Source: Bradyrhizobium diazoefficiens
GTDB taxonomy: Bacteria; Pseudomonadota; Alphaproteobacteria; Rhizobiales; Xanthobacteraceae
NCBI RefSeq assembly: GCF_016612535.1
Contig: NZ_JAENXS010000001.1
Coordinates: 868,001 to 932,000, forward strand
Direction of reading: 5' to 3'
DNA: 64,000 nucleotides
Positions 1 to 8,352 of the stretch are shown here, one piece after another. The notes under the pieces are model-generated. The model made no database searches and was not told the origin of the DNA. It saw only the letters and a list, made by a program, of their open reading frames with translations. How positions within the stretch are numbered: the stretch's first letter is position 1; the number at the start of each line of letters is the position of its first letter. The translations under genes and the position numbers were made by a program.

Positions 1-1
1 C

Positions 2-1189
2 GCGCTGATCGAGGCGCGGCGCTGGCCGAACTCGACGGTTGACATCAGCGAGCTGCGTCTCGTCATCGACTACCAGCGCCAGAACGGCGCCGACCGCACC
101 CTGACGCTCGACATCGTCGACTATCCCGGCGAATGGCTGCTCGACCTGCCGCTGCTTCAGAAGAGCTTTGAGCAATGGTCGGCGGAGAGCCTGGCGCTGT
201 CGCGCGAGGCGCCGCGCGCGCATCTGGCCGCGGACTGGCACGCGCATCTGGCAACGCTCAAGCCCGAAGCGCGCGAGGACGAGCAGGCGACGCTGACAGC
301 CGCAAAGCTCTTCACCAATTATCTGCGCGCCTGCCGCGACGAGCGCTTTGCGATGAGCCTGCTGCCGCCCGGCCGCTTCCTCATGCCCGGCAATCTCGCC
401 GACACGCCGGCGCTGACTTTTGCACCGCTCGACGTACCCGCAGGCCGGCAGGCGCCGGACGGATCGCTCTGGGCGATGATGGTGCGCCGCTACGAGGCCT
501 ACAAGGACGTCGTGGTGCGGCCGTTCTTCCGCGATCATTTTGCCCGGCTCGATCGCCAAATCGTGCTCGCCGATGCGCTCGCCGCATTCAATTCGGGTCC
601 CGAGGCGCTGCACGATCTCGAAGCGGCGCTCGCCGGCATTCTCGATTGCTTCCGCATCGGTCGCAGCACGTTCCTCACCAGCCTGTTCCGTCCGCGCATC
701 GACCGCATCCTGTTCGCAGCGACCAAGGCTGATCATCTGCATCATTCCAGCCACGACCGGCTCGAGGCCGTGCTGCGCCGTGCCGTCACCCGCGCCGCGG
801 CACGCGCGGAAGACACCGGGGCGAGCATCGATGTGGTGGCACTCGCCGCCGTCCGCGCCACACGCGAGGCGGAGGTCGCGCACGGCCGCGACAAATTACC
901 CTCGATCCTGGGAACACCGGCCGCAGGCGAAAGCGCCGGTGGCGAGTTCTTCGACGGCAACACGGAGGTCGCGACCTTTCCGGGCGACCTGCCGCTCGAT
1001 CCCGAACCGCTGTTCAACGGCACCGATGCGTTTCGCGGATTGTCGACGCAAGCCGCCGAGAAAAGCGACTTCCGCTTCCTGCGCTTCCGTCCGCCAAAGC
1101 TCGAGCGCGAGGGAACGAACGAGCCGACACTGCCTCACATCCGCCTCGACCGTGCCTTGCAGTTCCTGATCGGAGACAAGCTCGCATGA
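2..1189 (+). CDS. YcjX-family P-loop ATPase, C-terminal part (5' end outside the window)
   Basis: The reading frame is already open at base 2 and runs to a TGA at 1187-1189, so only the C-terminal part (about 395 residues) is present. The segment DYPGEWLLDLPLL, encoded near base 120, is the characteristic core of the YcjX (DUF463) family of predicted P-loop NTPases. The P-loop itself must lie upstream of the window. The stop overlaps the start of the next gene (ATGA at 1186-1189), so the two are translationally coupled, matching the ycjX-ycjF pairing of many proteobacteria. In that pairing the soluble NTPase is thought to act with an inner-membrane partner in envelope stress. The exact biochemical role is not established. 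Confidence 0.9.
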   Translation, partial: ALIEARRWPNSTVDISELRLVIDYQRQNGADRTLTLDIVDYPGEWLLDLPLLQKSFEQWSAESLALSREAPRAHLAADWHAHLATLKPEAREDEQATLTAAKLFTNYLRACRDERFAMSLLPPGRFLMPGNLADTPALTFAPLDVPAGRQAPDGSLWAMMVRRYEAYKDVVVRPFFRDHFARLDRQIVLADALAAFNSGPEALHDLEAALAGILDCFRIGRSTFLTSLFRPRIDRILFAATKADHLHHSSHDRLEAVLRRAVTRAAARAEDTGASIDVVALAAVRATREAEVAHGRDKLPSILGTPAAGESAGGEFFDGNTEVATFPGDLPLDPEPLFNGTDAFRGLSTQAAEKSDFRFLRFRPPKLEREGTNEPTLPHIRLDRALQFLIGDKLA

Positions 1190-2220
1190 ACGATCGATCC
1201 AAGCCGCGACGACCGGCGACGTTCCGGCTCGACGATCCCGGCGTCGTCGTCACCGAAGCGGACGAGACGAGCCGTGTCAGTCGCGCCACGATCCTGATCA
1301 CGCCGGAGCCCGATCCGGCCACGCTGCCCGTACCCGTCGAAACCGCGATTCCTGCGCGACGCGGCTTCCCCTGGGGCGCGCTGTTCTGGTCTGGCGTCGC
1401 CGGGTTGACGTTGCTCGGTACCGGGCTCGGCGTCGTGCATTTGATCGAGGATCTGTTTGCGCGCAGCGAGAGTCTCGGCTTTGTCGGGCTTGCGCTCGCC
1501 TTCGTCACCACGCTTGCGCTTGCAGTGGTGATCGGACGCGAGGCGTTCGGGCTCGCGCGTCTTGCGACGATCGAGAAGCTGCATCGGCGCGCCGCAGAGG
1601 TGCTCGCCAGCGACGATCGCAAGGAGAGCCGCGCCATCGTGCGGGATCTGATCGTCATCGCGCACCAGAATCCGCGGCTCGCGCGCGCCCGCGCCGCGCT
1701 GGAGAGCCATGCCGGCGAGATCATCGACGGCGCCGACATGATCCGCCTCGCCGAGCGCGAGCTGATGTCGCCGCTGGATGCGGAGGCGCGGCGGCTGGTG
1801 TCGTCGGCCGCGCAGCGGGTGTCGATCGTCACCGCCGTTTCGCCGCGCGCACTGTTCGACGTGCTGTTCGTGTTCGTGGCCTCGCTCCGGCTGATCCGTC
1901 AGCTGGCCCGCCTCTATGGCGGTCGGCCCGGCGCACTCGGCATGATCCGCCTGCTCCGCCACGTCATCGCCCACCTCGCCATCACCGGCGGCCTCGCCGC
2001 CAGCGACAGCCTGGTGCAGCAGATGCTCGGCCACGGGATTGCAGCAAAACTGTCGCAGCGGCTGGGCGAAGGCATGCTCAACGGGTTGTTGACGGCGCGG
2101 CTGGGTTTGGCCGCGATCGACGTCACGAGGCCGCTGCCGTTTGCAGCGCTGCCGCCGCCAAAACTGTCGGATCTCGCGACGGATTTGCTGCGAAGGAAAG
2201 AGGAAGAAGAGCCGCGCTAG
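1186..2220 (+). CDS. YcjF-type inner-membrane protein (TIGR01620/DUF697)
   Basis: This 344-residue protein starts at the ATG overlapping the stop of the YcjX-family gene. Residues 1-55 are polar and cytoplasmic-looking. Two hydrophobic helices follow at about 62-88 and 96-118, then a charged helical region. The C-terminal DUF697-like region includes the segment VFVASLRLIRQLARLYGG. Size, membrane topology and coupling to YcjX fit the YcjF/TIGR01620 family. It probably anchors or regulates the YcjX ATPase at the inner membrane; the molecular function is unknown. The last four bases overlap the end of the convergent gene downstream. Confidence 0.87.
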   Translation: MNDRSKPRRPATFRLDDPGVVVTEADETSRVSRATILITPEPDPATLPVPVETAIPARRGFPWGALFWSGVAGLTLLGTGLGVVHLIEDLFARSESLGFVGLALAFVTTLALAVVIGREAFGLARLATIEKLHRRAAEVLASDDRKESRAIVRDLIVIAHQNPRLARARAALESHAGEIIDGADMIRLAERELMSPLDAEARRLVSSAAQRVSIVTAVSPRALFDVLFVFVASLRLIRQLARLYGGRPGALGMIRLLRHVIAHLAITGGLAASDSLVQQMLGHGIAAKLSQRLGEGMLNGLLTARLGLAAIDVTRPLPFAALPPPKLSDLATDLLRRKEEEEPR

Positions 2221-3806
2221 GCGTGCGAACGCGCTTCAAACTCCCCCGCCAGCACCCGCCACTGAAACAGCGGCGAGTCCTTTGACGGAGACAGCTCCGG
2301 GGTCCATCCGGTAAGCTTGTCGATTGTGTAGGTGTCGATCAGGACGCCGCGCCAGCGGCGTTCGACCTGTCCCAGTGGTGCGCGCGTCGCGGAAATCGAC
2401 TCCCAGAGAGGCGAATGATCATCGGGCTGGCGGCCGATATAGATCCCGGCGTGCCCCCTGATCCGGTCCATGCCGGGATCGCGGAAATCCTGGAAGCGCC
2501 CACGCTCGTTGATTTCGACCACGGGCACCCGGCCGCGGAACAGCCAGCGCATCATGGCGTAGGTGCGGTAATCCGTGGTCGCGATCCAGGTCGCACCGGT
2601 CTCGTCGAGTGCGGCCTGCGCGCGCGCCGCGACCTGTTCGTAGCCGGCCTCGGCGCCGACCGGATCCATCTTGCCGAGGAAATTCCAGGGCGCGGCGACG
2701 TAATAGAGGAACACAATCACGACGAAGGCGATCCCCGGAACCAGCGCCGCCTTCACCCAGAAGATGCTCGACCGGATCGTCCGCACCGACCAACCTTCTT
2801 TCGGCATCATTGCGAGGTTCACCGCGGCAGCGGCGAAGCCTGTCGGCCACATGAACATCGGCCAGGTATCGCCGACCCTGAGCGTCAACGATTTGAAGAA
2901 GAAATAAGCGAACGGCACCAGCACTGCGGTCGACAACAGGATCGCCACCGGCTCGCGCGTTCGATAGCCGCGCCACGCTGTCATGGCGAGGCCTGACAGC
3001 ACCACCGGCAGCATGACGAAACCGACGAGGCCGAATTGCAGGCCGATATAATCGCCAATCGTGCGCAGCGAGATGCCGTAATTGGCGGTGGCGCGCACGC
3101 CCTGGAAGCGGAACGAGGCCCAATCGTGCTGCGCGTTCCAGATCAGCACCGGCGAGAACATTGCGATCGCGACCAGCACCGCGAGATAAGGATAGGGGCT
3201 GCGCAGCCAGCGCCAGCGCCAATCCGGCACCAGCAGAAAAGCCGCGACCGCAGGCGCGAACATGATCGCGGTGAATTTCGACAGCAGCGACAGGCCCGCG
3301 AACAGGCCGGCCGCGAGCCACCAGCGGCCGTCCCCGCTCTGCGCCAGTCGCACCAGCGACCACATCATCGCCACCGCAAACGGGATCATGGCGACGTCGG
3401 GCGCGACCTTGGCCATCAGCAGGCCGTAATAGAGCGCGGCCTCCGGCATCAACACGGCAACCACGATCGCGCGCACATCATGGGTGAGGCGACGGACGAT
3501 GTCGGCGAGCAAAAGCTGCGTCACAAGCATCGCGACGATGCCGCCGAAGCGGACTCCGAGCGTGGTGTCGCCGAAGATCGCGGTTCCGAAGCGGATGAGC
3601 CATGCGATGCCGGGCGGATGATCGAGGAAGCTCAACGCCGCCTCCTTCGACCAGGTCCAGTAATAGGCCTCGTCGGTGCGCAACTCGATCGCGGAGGCAT
3701 AGACGATGCGCAGCACCGTCATCGCGGCGATCACCAGCACGGCCATGACGAGTGGCCGGCGCGACGCGCCGTCGGGCTTCACAGTGATGTCGGGAGCGAT
3801 CGTCAC
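2217..3806 (-). CDS. ArnT-like glycosyltransferase, GT39/GT83 (GT-C fold)
   Basis: This is a 529-residue polytopic membrane protein. Soon after the first membrane helix it has TDEAYYWTWSK followed by FLDHPPG, the acidic loop typical of ArnT/PMT-type GT-C glycosyltransferases, which use polyprenyl-phosphate sugars at the periplasmic face. About ten further hydrophobic segments and a soluble C-terminal part follow. The open frame continues upstream to 3965, but those extra residues are proline-rich and run into an intergenic palindrome, so I chose the GTG at 3806 (VTIAPDITVKPDG). The acceptor is unknown; lipid A, hopanoid or another envelope glycan are options. Confidence 0.83.
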   Translation of the reverse strand: MTIAPDITVKPDGASRRPLVMAVLVIAAMTVLRIVYASAIELRTDEAYYWTWSKEAALSFLDHPPGIAWLIRFGTAIFGDTTLGVRFGGIVAMLVTQLLLADIVRRLTHDVRAIVVAVLMPEAALYYGLLMAKVAPDVAMIPFAVAMMWSLVRLAQSGDGRWWLAAGLFAGLSLLSKFTAIMFAPAVAAFLLVPDWRWRWLRSPYPYLAVLVAIAMFSPVLIWNAQHDWASFRFQGVRATANYGISLRTIGDYIGLQFGLVGFVMLPVVLSGLAMTAWRGYRTREPVAILLSTAVLVPFAYFFFKSLTLRVGDTWPMFMWPTGFAAAAVNLAMMPKEGWSVRTIRSSIFWVKAALVPGIAFVVIVFLYYVAAPWNFLGKMDPVGAEAGYEQVAARAQAALDETGATWIATTDYRTYAMMRWLFRGRVPVVEINERGRFQDFRDPGMDRIRGHAGIYIGRQPDDHSPLWESISATRAPLGQVERRWRGVLIDTYTIDKLTGWTPELSPSKDSPLFQWRVLAGEFEARSHA

Positions 3807-3885
3807 GGCCGCGCTTTTCCCCGACTTGGGAGGGGGAGTCAATGTGGGGGGTGTTGCTGCGTGTGTCCGTCGTGCCGGGAATCGT

Positions 3886-3967
3886 AGGGTGGACAAAGCG
3901 AAGCGTGCCCACCATTGGGAGTGATGGAGGAATGGTGGGCACGGCGCCAAGGCGCCTTTGCCCACCC
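3886..3967. repeat. REP-type palindromic intergenic repeat
   Basis: The left arm gggtggacaaagcg continues to gcgtgcccaccatt. It is mirrored by aatggtgggcac and gcctttgcccaccc, giving a long imperfect palindrome between the divergent genes at 3806 and 4069. The motif gggtggacaaagcgaagcg resembles an interspersed repeat I recall from Bradyrhizobium genomes. Confidence 0.75.
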
Positions 3968-4068
3968 GATTTCGTCATCTTGCCGCTTAAGTGATCCGGC
4001 TGGCCGTTCGCCCGCGGAATTTAACTCTCCGCTGGCTGTTCTCCTCAGTGAACTGGTACAACCGAATC

Positions 4069-5805
4069 ATGGCCGCGACCGCCCTTTCACGATTGCCCGA
4101 ACTCGTCCGCTCGACCAGTGCGCGGCAGGTGCGGCTGGTCTGCGGCGTCATCCTGTTCTCCTACGTGGTCAGCCATTTCCTCAACCATGCGCTCGGCAAT
4201 ATCTCGGTCGATGCCATGCAGATCGGAGTCTACTACCATACGGCGTTCTGGCAGTTCCTGCCCGTGGCGATCGTGTTCTATGGCGCCGCGCTGACTCATA
4301 TGGGCCTTGGCGTCTATGCGCTGTTCCAGCGCCGGCAGTTCCGCTGGAAGACGATCGAGCCGCTGCAGCTGGTGCTGGGGCTGAGCATACCGGCGCTGGT
4401 CATGGCGCATGTGATCGGCGTGCGGCTCGGCCAGACCCTGTACGGGCACGAGAAGCTCTATCCGCAGGAGCTGTATCTGTTCTTCGTCGTGGCACCTGGC
4501 CGGCTGTGGACGATGACGACCCTGCTGATCGTCGCCTGGGTGCACGGCTGCATCGGCATCTATTTCTGGCTCCGGCTGAAACCGTTCTTCGTTCGCGCGG
4601 CGCCGTATCTGCTGGCGGCAGCGGTACTGATCCCGACGCTGGCGCTGCTCGGCATCTACCAGGGCGGCCGCAGTGTCGCCGCCGACAGCGAGGACGGAGA
4701 ATGGCGCGCGCATAATTACACGCGGCGCGAGGTCGGCACGTTCGCGCAGGCCGATACGCTCGACCGCATTACCGGCGGACTGACGATCGGTTACTTCGGC
4801 CTGCTCGGGCTGGTGCTGCTCGGGCGCGGCGTGCGCGGCTGGCGTGAGCGGCGCGGCGGCATGATCGCGCTGTCCTATGGCAACGGCAAGACGGTGCGCG
4901 TGCCCAAGGGGCTCTCGGTGCTGGAAGCGAGCCTGCGCCACAACGTGCCGCATGCCAGCGTCTGCGGCGGCCGCGCCCGCTGCTCGACCTGCCGCATCCG
5001 CATCATCGGCGACCACGGCACATTGCCCGAACCGTCGCAGCGCGAGGCCTTCGTGCTAGCCCGCGTCGGCACTGCTGATCCCTCGATCCGCCTCGCCTGC
5101 CAGCTGCGGCCGAACTCCGATCTGTCCTTCTTCCAGCTGTTCATGCCGCAGATGCTGTCGGCCAACGCGCATGCGTCCTCGCCTGCCAGAATCGGCCTGG
5201 AGCGCTATCTCGTCAGCCTGTTCGTCGACATGCGCGGTTCGACGCAGCTCGCCGAGAAGCGGCTGCCGTTCGACACCGTGTTCATCGTCAATCGCTTCCT
5301 TGGCGCGGTGTCGCAGGCCGTGATCGAGAATGGCGGCCAGCCAAACCAGTTCGTCGGCGACGGCATGCTGGCGCTGTTCGGCCTCAGCAGCGACCCGCAG
5401 ACCGCCTGCCGGCAGGCGCTGAAAGCCATCGCCGGCATTGCGACCCATGTGGACGAACTCAACGAGCTCCTGAGCCACGACCTGCGCCAGCCGATCCGCT
5501 TCGGGATCGGCGTCCACGGCGGCGAGGTCATCATCGGCGACATCGGCTATCGCGACCACATCGTCTTCACCGCGCTCGGCGATGCCGTGAACGTCGCAGC
5601 CCGTCTCCAGGACATGACCAAGACGCTCGCCTGCGAGGCGATCGTCTCCGAAGAGATCCGCCGCACCGCCGGCCTTCAAGACGATGCGCTGCCGAAGCAG
5701 GAGGTCGCGATCCGCGGCCGCGACGAGCCGATGGTCGTGCGGGTGGTTGCGGATACACGAGCATTGTCCGCTCTCATCGCCGGCGACGAGCGCGTCGCGG
5801 CCTGA
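4069..5805 (+). CDS. Membrane adenylate cyclase with cytochrome-b-like and 2Fe-2S ferredoxin domains
   Basis: From the ATG at 4069 this is a 578-residue protein with three parts. Residues 20-260 form about six membrane helices with histidines in or near them (H36, H40, H57, H77, H114, H159), reminiscent of a diheme cytochrome b or succinate dehydrogenase anchor. Residues 265-355 are a ferredoxin domain with cysteines at 299, 305, 308 and 344, the CX5CX2CXnC plant-type pattern. Residues 378-565 are a class III nucleotide cyclase with FVDMRGST (D387) and VGDGMLALFG (D431), the two metal-binding aspartates, and GDAVNVAARLQ. It probably makes cAMP in response to a redox or quinone signal. An upstream GTG at 3991 is possible, but the ATG fits the domain boundary better. 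Confidence 0.88.
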   Translation: MAATALSRLPELVRSTSARQVRLVCGVILFSYVVSHFLNHALGNISVDAMQIGVYYHTAFWQFLPVAIVFYGAALTHMGLGVYALFQRRQFRWKTIEPLQLVLGLSIPALVMAHVIGVRLGQTLYGHEKLYPQELYLFFVVAPGRLWTMTTLLIVAWVHGCIGIYFWLRLKPFFVRAAPYLLAAAVLIPTLALLGIYQGGRSVAADSEDGEWRAHNYTRREVGTFAQADTLDRITGGLTIGYFGLLGLVLLGRGVRGWRERRGGMIALSYGNGKTVRVPKGLSVLEASLRHNVPHASVCGGRARCSTCRIRIIGDHGTLPEPSQREAFVLARVGTADPSIRLACQLRPNSDLSFFQLFMPQMLSANAHASSPARIGLERYLVSLFVDMRGSTQLAEKRLPFDTVFIVNRFLGAVSQAVIENGGQPNQFVGDGMLALFGLSSDPQTACRQALKAIAGIATHVDELNELLSHDLRQPIRFGIGVHGGEVIIGDIGYRDHIVFTALGDAVNVAARLQDMTKTLACEAIVSEEIRRTAGLQDDALPKQEVAIRGRDEPMVVRVVADTRALSALIAGDERVAA

Positions 5806-5811
5806 TTCTTC

Positions 5812-5837
5812 ACCTCTCCCCGCTTGCGGGGAGAGGT
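5812..5837 (+). terminator. Hairpin just after the cyclase gene
   Basis: Seven bases after the stop at 5805, acctctccccgc / gcggggagaggt form a perfect 12-bp inverted repeat with almost no loop. No T-run follows. It probably ends or stabilises the cyclase transcript, and it is also the first arm of the larger repeat at 5812-5956. Confidence 0.5.
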
Positions 5838-5956
5838 CGGAATTCGCGCGTAGCGCGGATTCCGGGTGAGGGGGACTCTCCACGAATCCAACTCTCACCG
5901 TCCCCGCGGAGACTCCCCCTCACCCCAACCCTCTCCCCGCAAGCGGGGCGAGGGAG
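5812..5956. repeat. Palindromic intergenic repeat filling most of a 337-bp gap
   Basis: The segments cacctctccccgcttg and tccgggtgagggggactc are mirrored by gactccccctcacccc and ctctccccgcaagcgggg, making a nested palindrome of about 145 bp. I recall this class of repeat from Bradyrhizobium intergenic regions. The rest of the gap, 5957-6142, holds no gene I can support; it contains the promoter and leader of the next gene. Confidence 0.78.
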
Positions 5957-6142
5957 CACACGGTCCGACGCGGCTACAGCTCGGCGCAATCTCGCTGCAA
6001 ACGTAACACCGGCTTGTTGCAGCGCAACGGCATGGGTTTGCTGCGAAAGCACGAATTGACTTCACCTGAGTCGTTGCGACAGATGGGAGCAGGCTTCCCG
6101 GTGATGACCGCGAGCCAACGAAATGCTCCGGGAGGAGACGAC

Positions 6143-7342
6143 ATGTTCGATCGACGCGACCTGCTCAAAGGAGCGGGCCTTGCCGCACTTACGGCCACAC
6201 TGAATTCCACCAAAGCGCTGGCACTCGACACCGTCACCCTACCATTCGCCAATGGCGAACGGCCGCTGGTGAAATATCCGCAGAAGCGGCCGATGATCGG
6301 GCTGACCAGCCGGCCGCCGCAGCTCGAGACGCCGTTCGCGGTGTTCAACGACGGCCCGATCACGCCAAACAACGCATTCTTCGTGCGCTATCACCTCGCC
6401 GACATCCCCTACAATCTCGACCCCGACAAGTTCACCCTCGAGGTCAAGGGCAAGGTCGACAAGCCGCTGAAGTTGTCGCTGAAGGACATCCGGAAGATGA
6501 AGGCGACCGAGATCGTCGCCGTCAACCAGTGCTCCGGCAACAGCCGCGGCCTCTTCGAGCCGCGCGTCGCCGGCGGCCAGCTCGCCAATGGCGCGATGGG
6601 CAATGCGCGCTGGCGCGGCGTCCCGCTGAAGACGGTGCTGGAGATGGCCGGCGTGCAGGCCGGCGCCAAACAGGTCGTGTTTGGCGGCATGGACGGTCCG
6701 GTCAGCGACAAGACGCCTGACTTCGCCAAGGCGCTCGACCTCGATCACGCCACCAATGGCGAGGTGATGCTGGCCTACGGCATGAACGGCGATGATTTGC
6801 CGTTCCTCAACGGCTTTCCGCTGCGCCTGGTCGTGCCCGGCTATTACGGCACCTACTGGGTCAAGCACCTCAACGAGATCACCGTCGTCGACAACGTCTA
6901 TGACGGCTTCTGGATGAAATCGGCCTATCGCATCCCCGATACGCCGAACAATTCGATCGAGCCCGGCACCGCGCCGAAGGCAACGATCCCGATCAACCGC
7001 TTCACCATCCGCTCCTTTATCACCAGCATTCCCGACGGCGCCAAGCTGAAGCCGGGACGCACGACGCTACGCGGCATCGCCTTCGACGGCGGCAAGGGCA
7101 TCAAGGACGTGTCGGTCTCCACTGATGGCGGCAAGATCTGGACAGCCGCCAAGCTCGGCAAGGACCTCGGCAACTACTCGTTCCGGGAATGGAAGCTGCC
7201 GGTGAGGCTCGCGGCAGGGAGCTACGAGCTCAAGGTGCGCGCCACCAGCAATTCCGGCGAGACACAGCCGGAGACGCCGCGCTGGAACCCGGCGGGTTAT
7301 CTGCGCAACGTCGTCGAAACCACCCGCGTCAGCGTCGCCTGA
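6143..7342 (+). CDS. sorA: SorA-like sulfite dehydrogenase, molybdopterin subunit
   Basis: The ATG at 6143 follows a strong Shine-Dalgarno sequence (gggaggag, 6130-6137) and gives 399 residues. An upstream ATG at 6014 is in frame, but the added residues lack family character. The N terminus MFDRRDLLKGAGLAAL is a twin-arginine export signal. The sulfite oxidase fold follows, with the Mo-ligand cysteine C130 in VNQCSGNSRG, and a C-terminal Mo-cofactor dimerisation domain at about 290-399. Eleven bases downstream lies a monoheme cytochrome c gene, the arrangement of SorAB, which oxidises sulfite to sulfate in the periplasm and passes electrons to cytochrome c. A SoxC-like role is a less likely alternative, since no sox genes are nearby. 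Confidence 0.87.
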   Translation: MFDRRDLLKGAGLAALTATLNSTKALALDTVTLPFANGERPLVKYPQKRPMIGLTSRPPQLETPFAVFNDGPITPNNAFFVRYHLADIPYNLDPDKFTLEVKGKVDKPLKLSLKDIRKMKATEIVAVNQCSGNSRGLFEPRVAGGQLANGAMGNARWRGVPLKTVLEMAGVQAGAKQVVFGGMDGPVSDKTPDFAKALDLDHATNGEVMLAYGMNGDDLPFLNGFPLRLVVPGYYGTYWVKHLNEITVVDNVYDGFWMKSAYRIPDTPNNSIEPGTAPKATIPINRFTIRSFITSIPDGAKLKPGRTTLRGIAFDGGKGIKDVSVSTDGGKIWTAAKLGKDLGNYSFREWKLPVRLAAGSYELKVRATSNSGETQPETPRWNPAGYLRNVVETTRVSVA

Positions 7343-7353
7343 GGAGAATTATC

Positions 7354-7662
7354 ATGCCGCGCACCGTTCTCCTCATCGTCTCGCTTGCCCTCACCACCGG
7401 CCTGGGCGCCACGATCGCGGCCCCCGTCAACTACCAGCTCCCCAACGAGGTCGCCGCGTTCAAGCCTGGCCCCAATCTCGAAATCGTGCAGGGCAATTGC
7501 AGCGCCTGCCACTCGGCCGATTACATCGGCACGCAGCCACCGATGAAGGACAAGAAGGGGTTTTGGCAGGCCGAGGTGACCAAGATGATCAAGGTCTATG
7601 GCGCACCGATCGACGATGCAGACGTTGGCAAGATCGTGGACTATCTCGCCGCGACTTATTGA
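7354..7662 (+). CDS. sorB: SorB-like monoheme cytochrome c
   Basis: This 102-residue protein has an N-terminal secretion signal (about residues 1-23) and a single heme c motif CSACH at residues 49-53. The downstream QPPMKDKK contains a candidate axial methionine. The ATG follows gaggagaatta, 11 bases after the SorA-like stop. It is the electron acceptor expected for a periplasmic SorAB sulfite dehydrogenase. Its small size fits the SorB family. Confidence 0.87.
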   Translation: MPRTVLLIVSLALTTGLGATIAAPVNYQLPNEVAAFKPGPNLEIVQGNCSACHSADYIGTQPPMKDKKGFWQAEVTKMIKVYGAPIDDADVGKIVDYLAATY

Positions 7663-7667
7663 CAAAG

Positions 7668-7686
7668 GGCCCGACGTGCGCGGGCC
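7668..7686 (+). terminator. Possible terminator after sorAB
   Basis: ggcccg-acgtgcg-cgggcc forms a small GC-rich hairpin starting five bases after the sorB stop. There is no clear T-run, so this is only a candidate. Confidence 0.4.
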
Positions 7687-7870
7687 AATTCACCGTGAAA
7701 CGGGCAAAACCGGCAAAAACGCCGCGAAGTTGAGCGAATTTCCGCGAATTGCCGATGTGGTTTGATCTACCAAGCCCGCCACATTCCGCGTATCCTGTTA
7801 GGACCGAACCGGCCGGTTGGCGGGGACTGGCGGTTCGCGATCTCGGAGGAAGACCCGCGGAGAAGTCGTG

Positions 7871-8071
7871 ATGGCTAAAGGTACGGTCAAGTGGTTCAAC
7901 CCGACGAAGGGTTATGGATTTATCCAGCCTGCGTCGGGCGGCAAGGATGTGTTCGTGCATATCTCGGCAGTGCAGAAAGCCGGCCTGTCCTCGCTGAACG
8001 AGGGACAGACGGTTGAATATGAAGAGATCGCAAACCGGGGCAAGACATCCGCAGAGAACCTCAAAGTATAA
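7871..8071 (+). CDS. Cold-shock domain protein, CspA family
   Basis: This 66-residue protein is a single cold-shock domain with RNP1 (KGYGFIQP) and RNP2 (VFVHIS), which bind single-stranded RNA or DNA. I chose the ATG at 7871 because [16 protein letters not shown] is the standard N terminus; in-frame codons upstream add unrelated residues. The 208-bp leader after sorB is typical of csp genes, which often have long structured 5' UTRs. It probably acts as an RNA chaperone. Several paralogues are usual in this genus, so I give no specific symbol. Confidence 0.93.
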   Translation: MAKGTVKWFNPTKGYGFIQPASGGKDVFVHISAVQKAGLSSLNEGQTVEYEEIANRGKTSAENLKV

Positions 8072-8089
8072 GCCCGCGGCTCCTGCTGC

Positions 8090-8109
8090 CTCCCGGCTCG
8101 GTCCGGGAG
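8090..8109 (+). terminator. Possible terminator after the cold-shock gene
   Basis: ctcccgg-ctcggt-ccgggag forms a 7-bp perfect stem 19 bases after the stop. An A/T-rich stretch (aagaaaattttaaaag) follows at a short distance rather than directly. The remaining bases up to 8352 hold nothing I can assign. Confidence 0.4.
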
Positions 8110-8352
8110 TGAGGCCAAGAAAATTTTAAAAGACGGTTCAGTGCATTCGACGACAGGCGTTGCGATTGCACAAGGATAGCTATTTTCCCGCGAAGACCGC
8201 TCGATCAACGCCGCAGCAATGACAATCGCGACCGCATGTCGTCAGCCCACCGGCAACGGTGCGTCGCGCTTGATCTCCTCCATCACCCTGATTTGACTAT
8301 CGAACCGCCACGGTGCGGGCGTTACTCTGGCCCTCCAGCCCCAGGACACGCC

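Noticed and set aside
3036..3887. Plus-strand open frame opposite the glycosyltransferase gene
   Set aside because: It encodes only Arg/His/Asp-rich low-complexity residues and lies antisense to a well-supported membrane protein; it is a GC-rich shadow frame.
7500..7960. Possible regulator or attenuator in the cold-shock leader
   Set aside because: The leader has weak hairpins only. I could not define a specific thermosensor or conserved cold-shock box by eye.
8110..8352. Short open frames between the cold-shock gene and putA
   Set aside because: All are under 40 codons before a stop and have no ribosome site or recognisable sequence.
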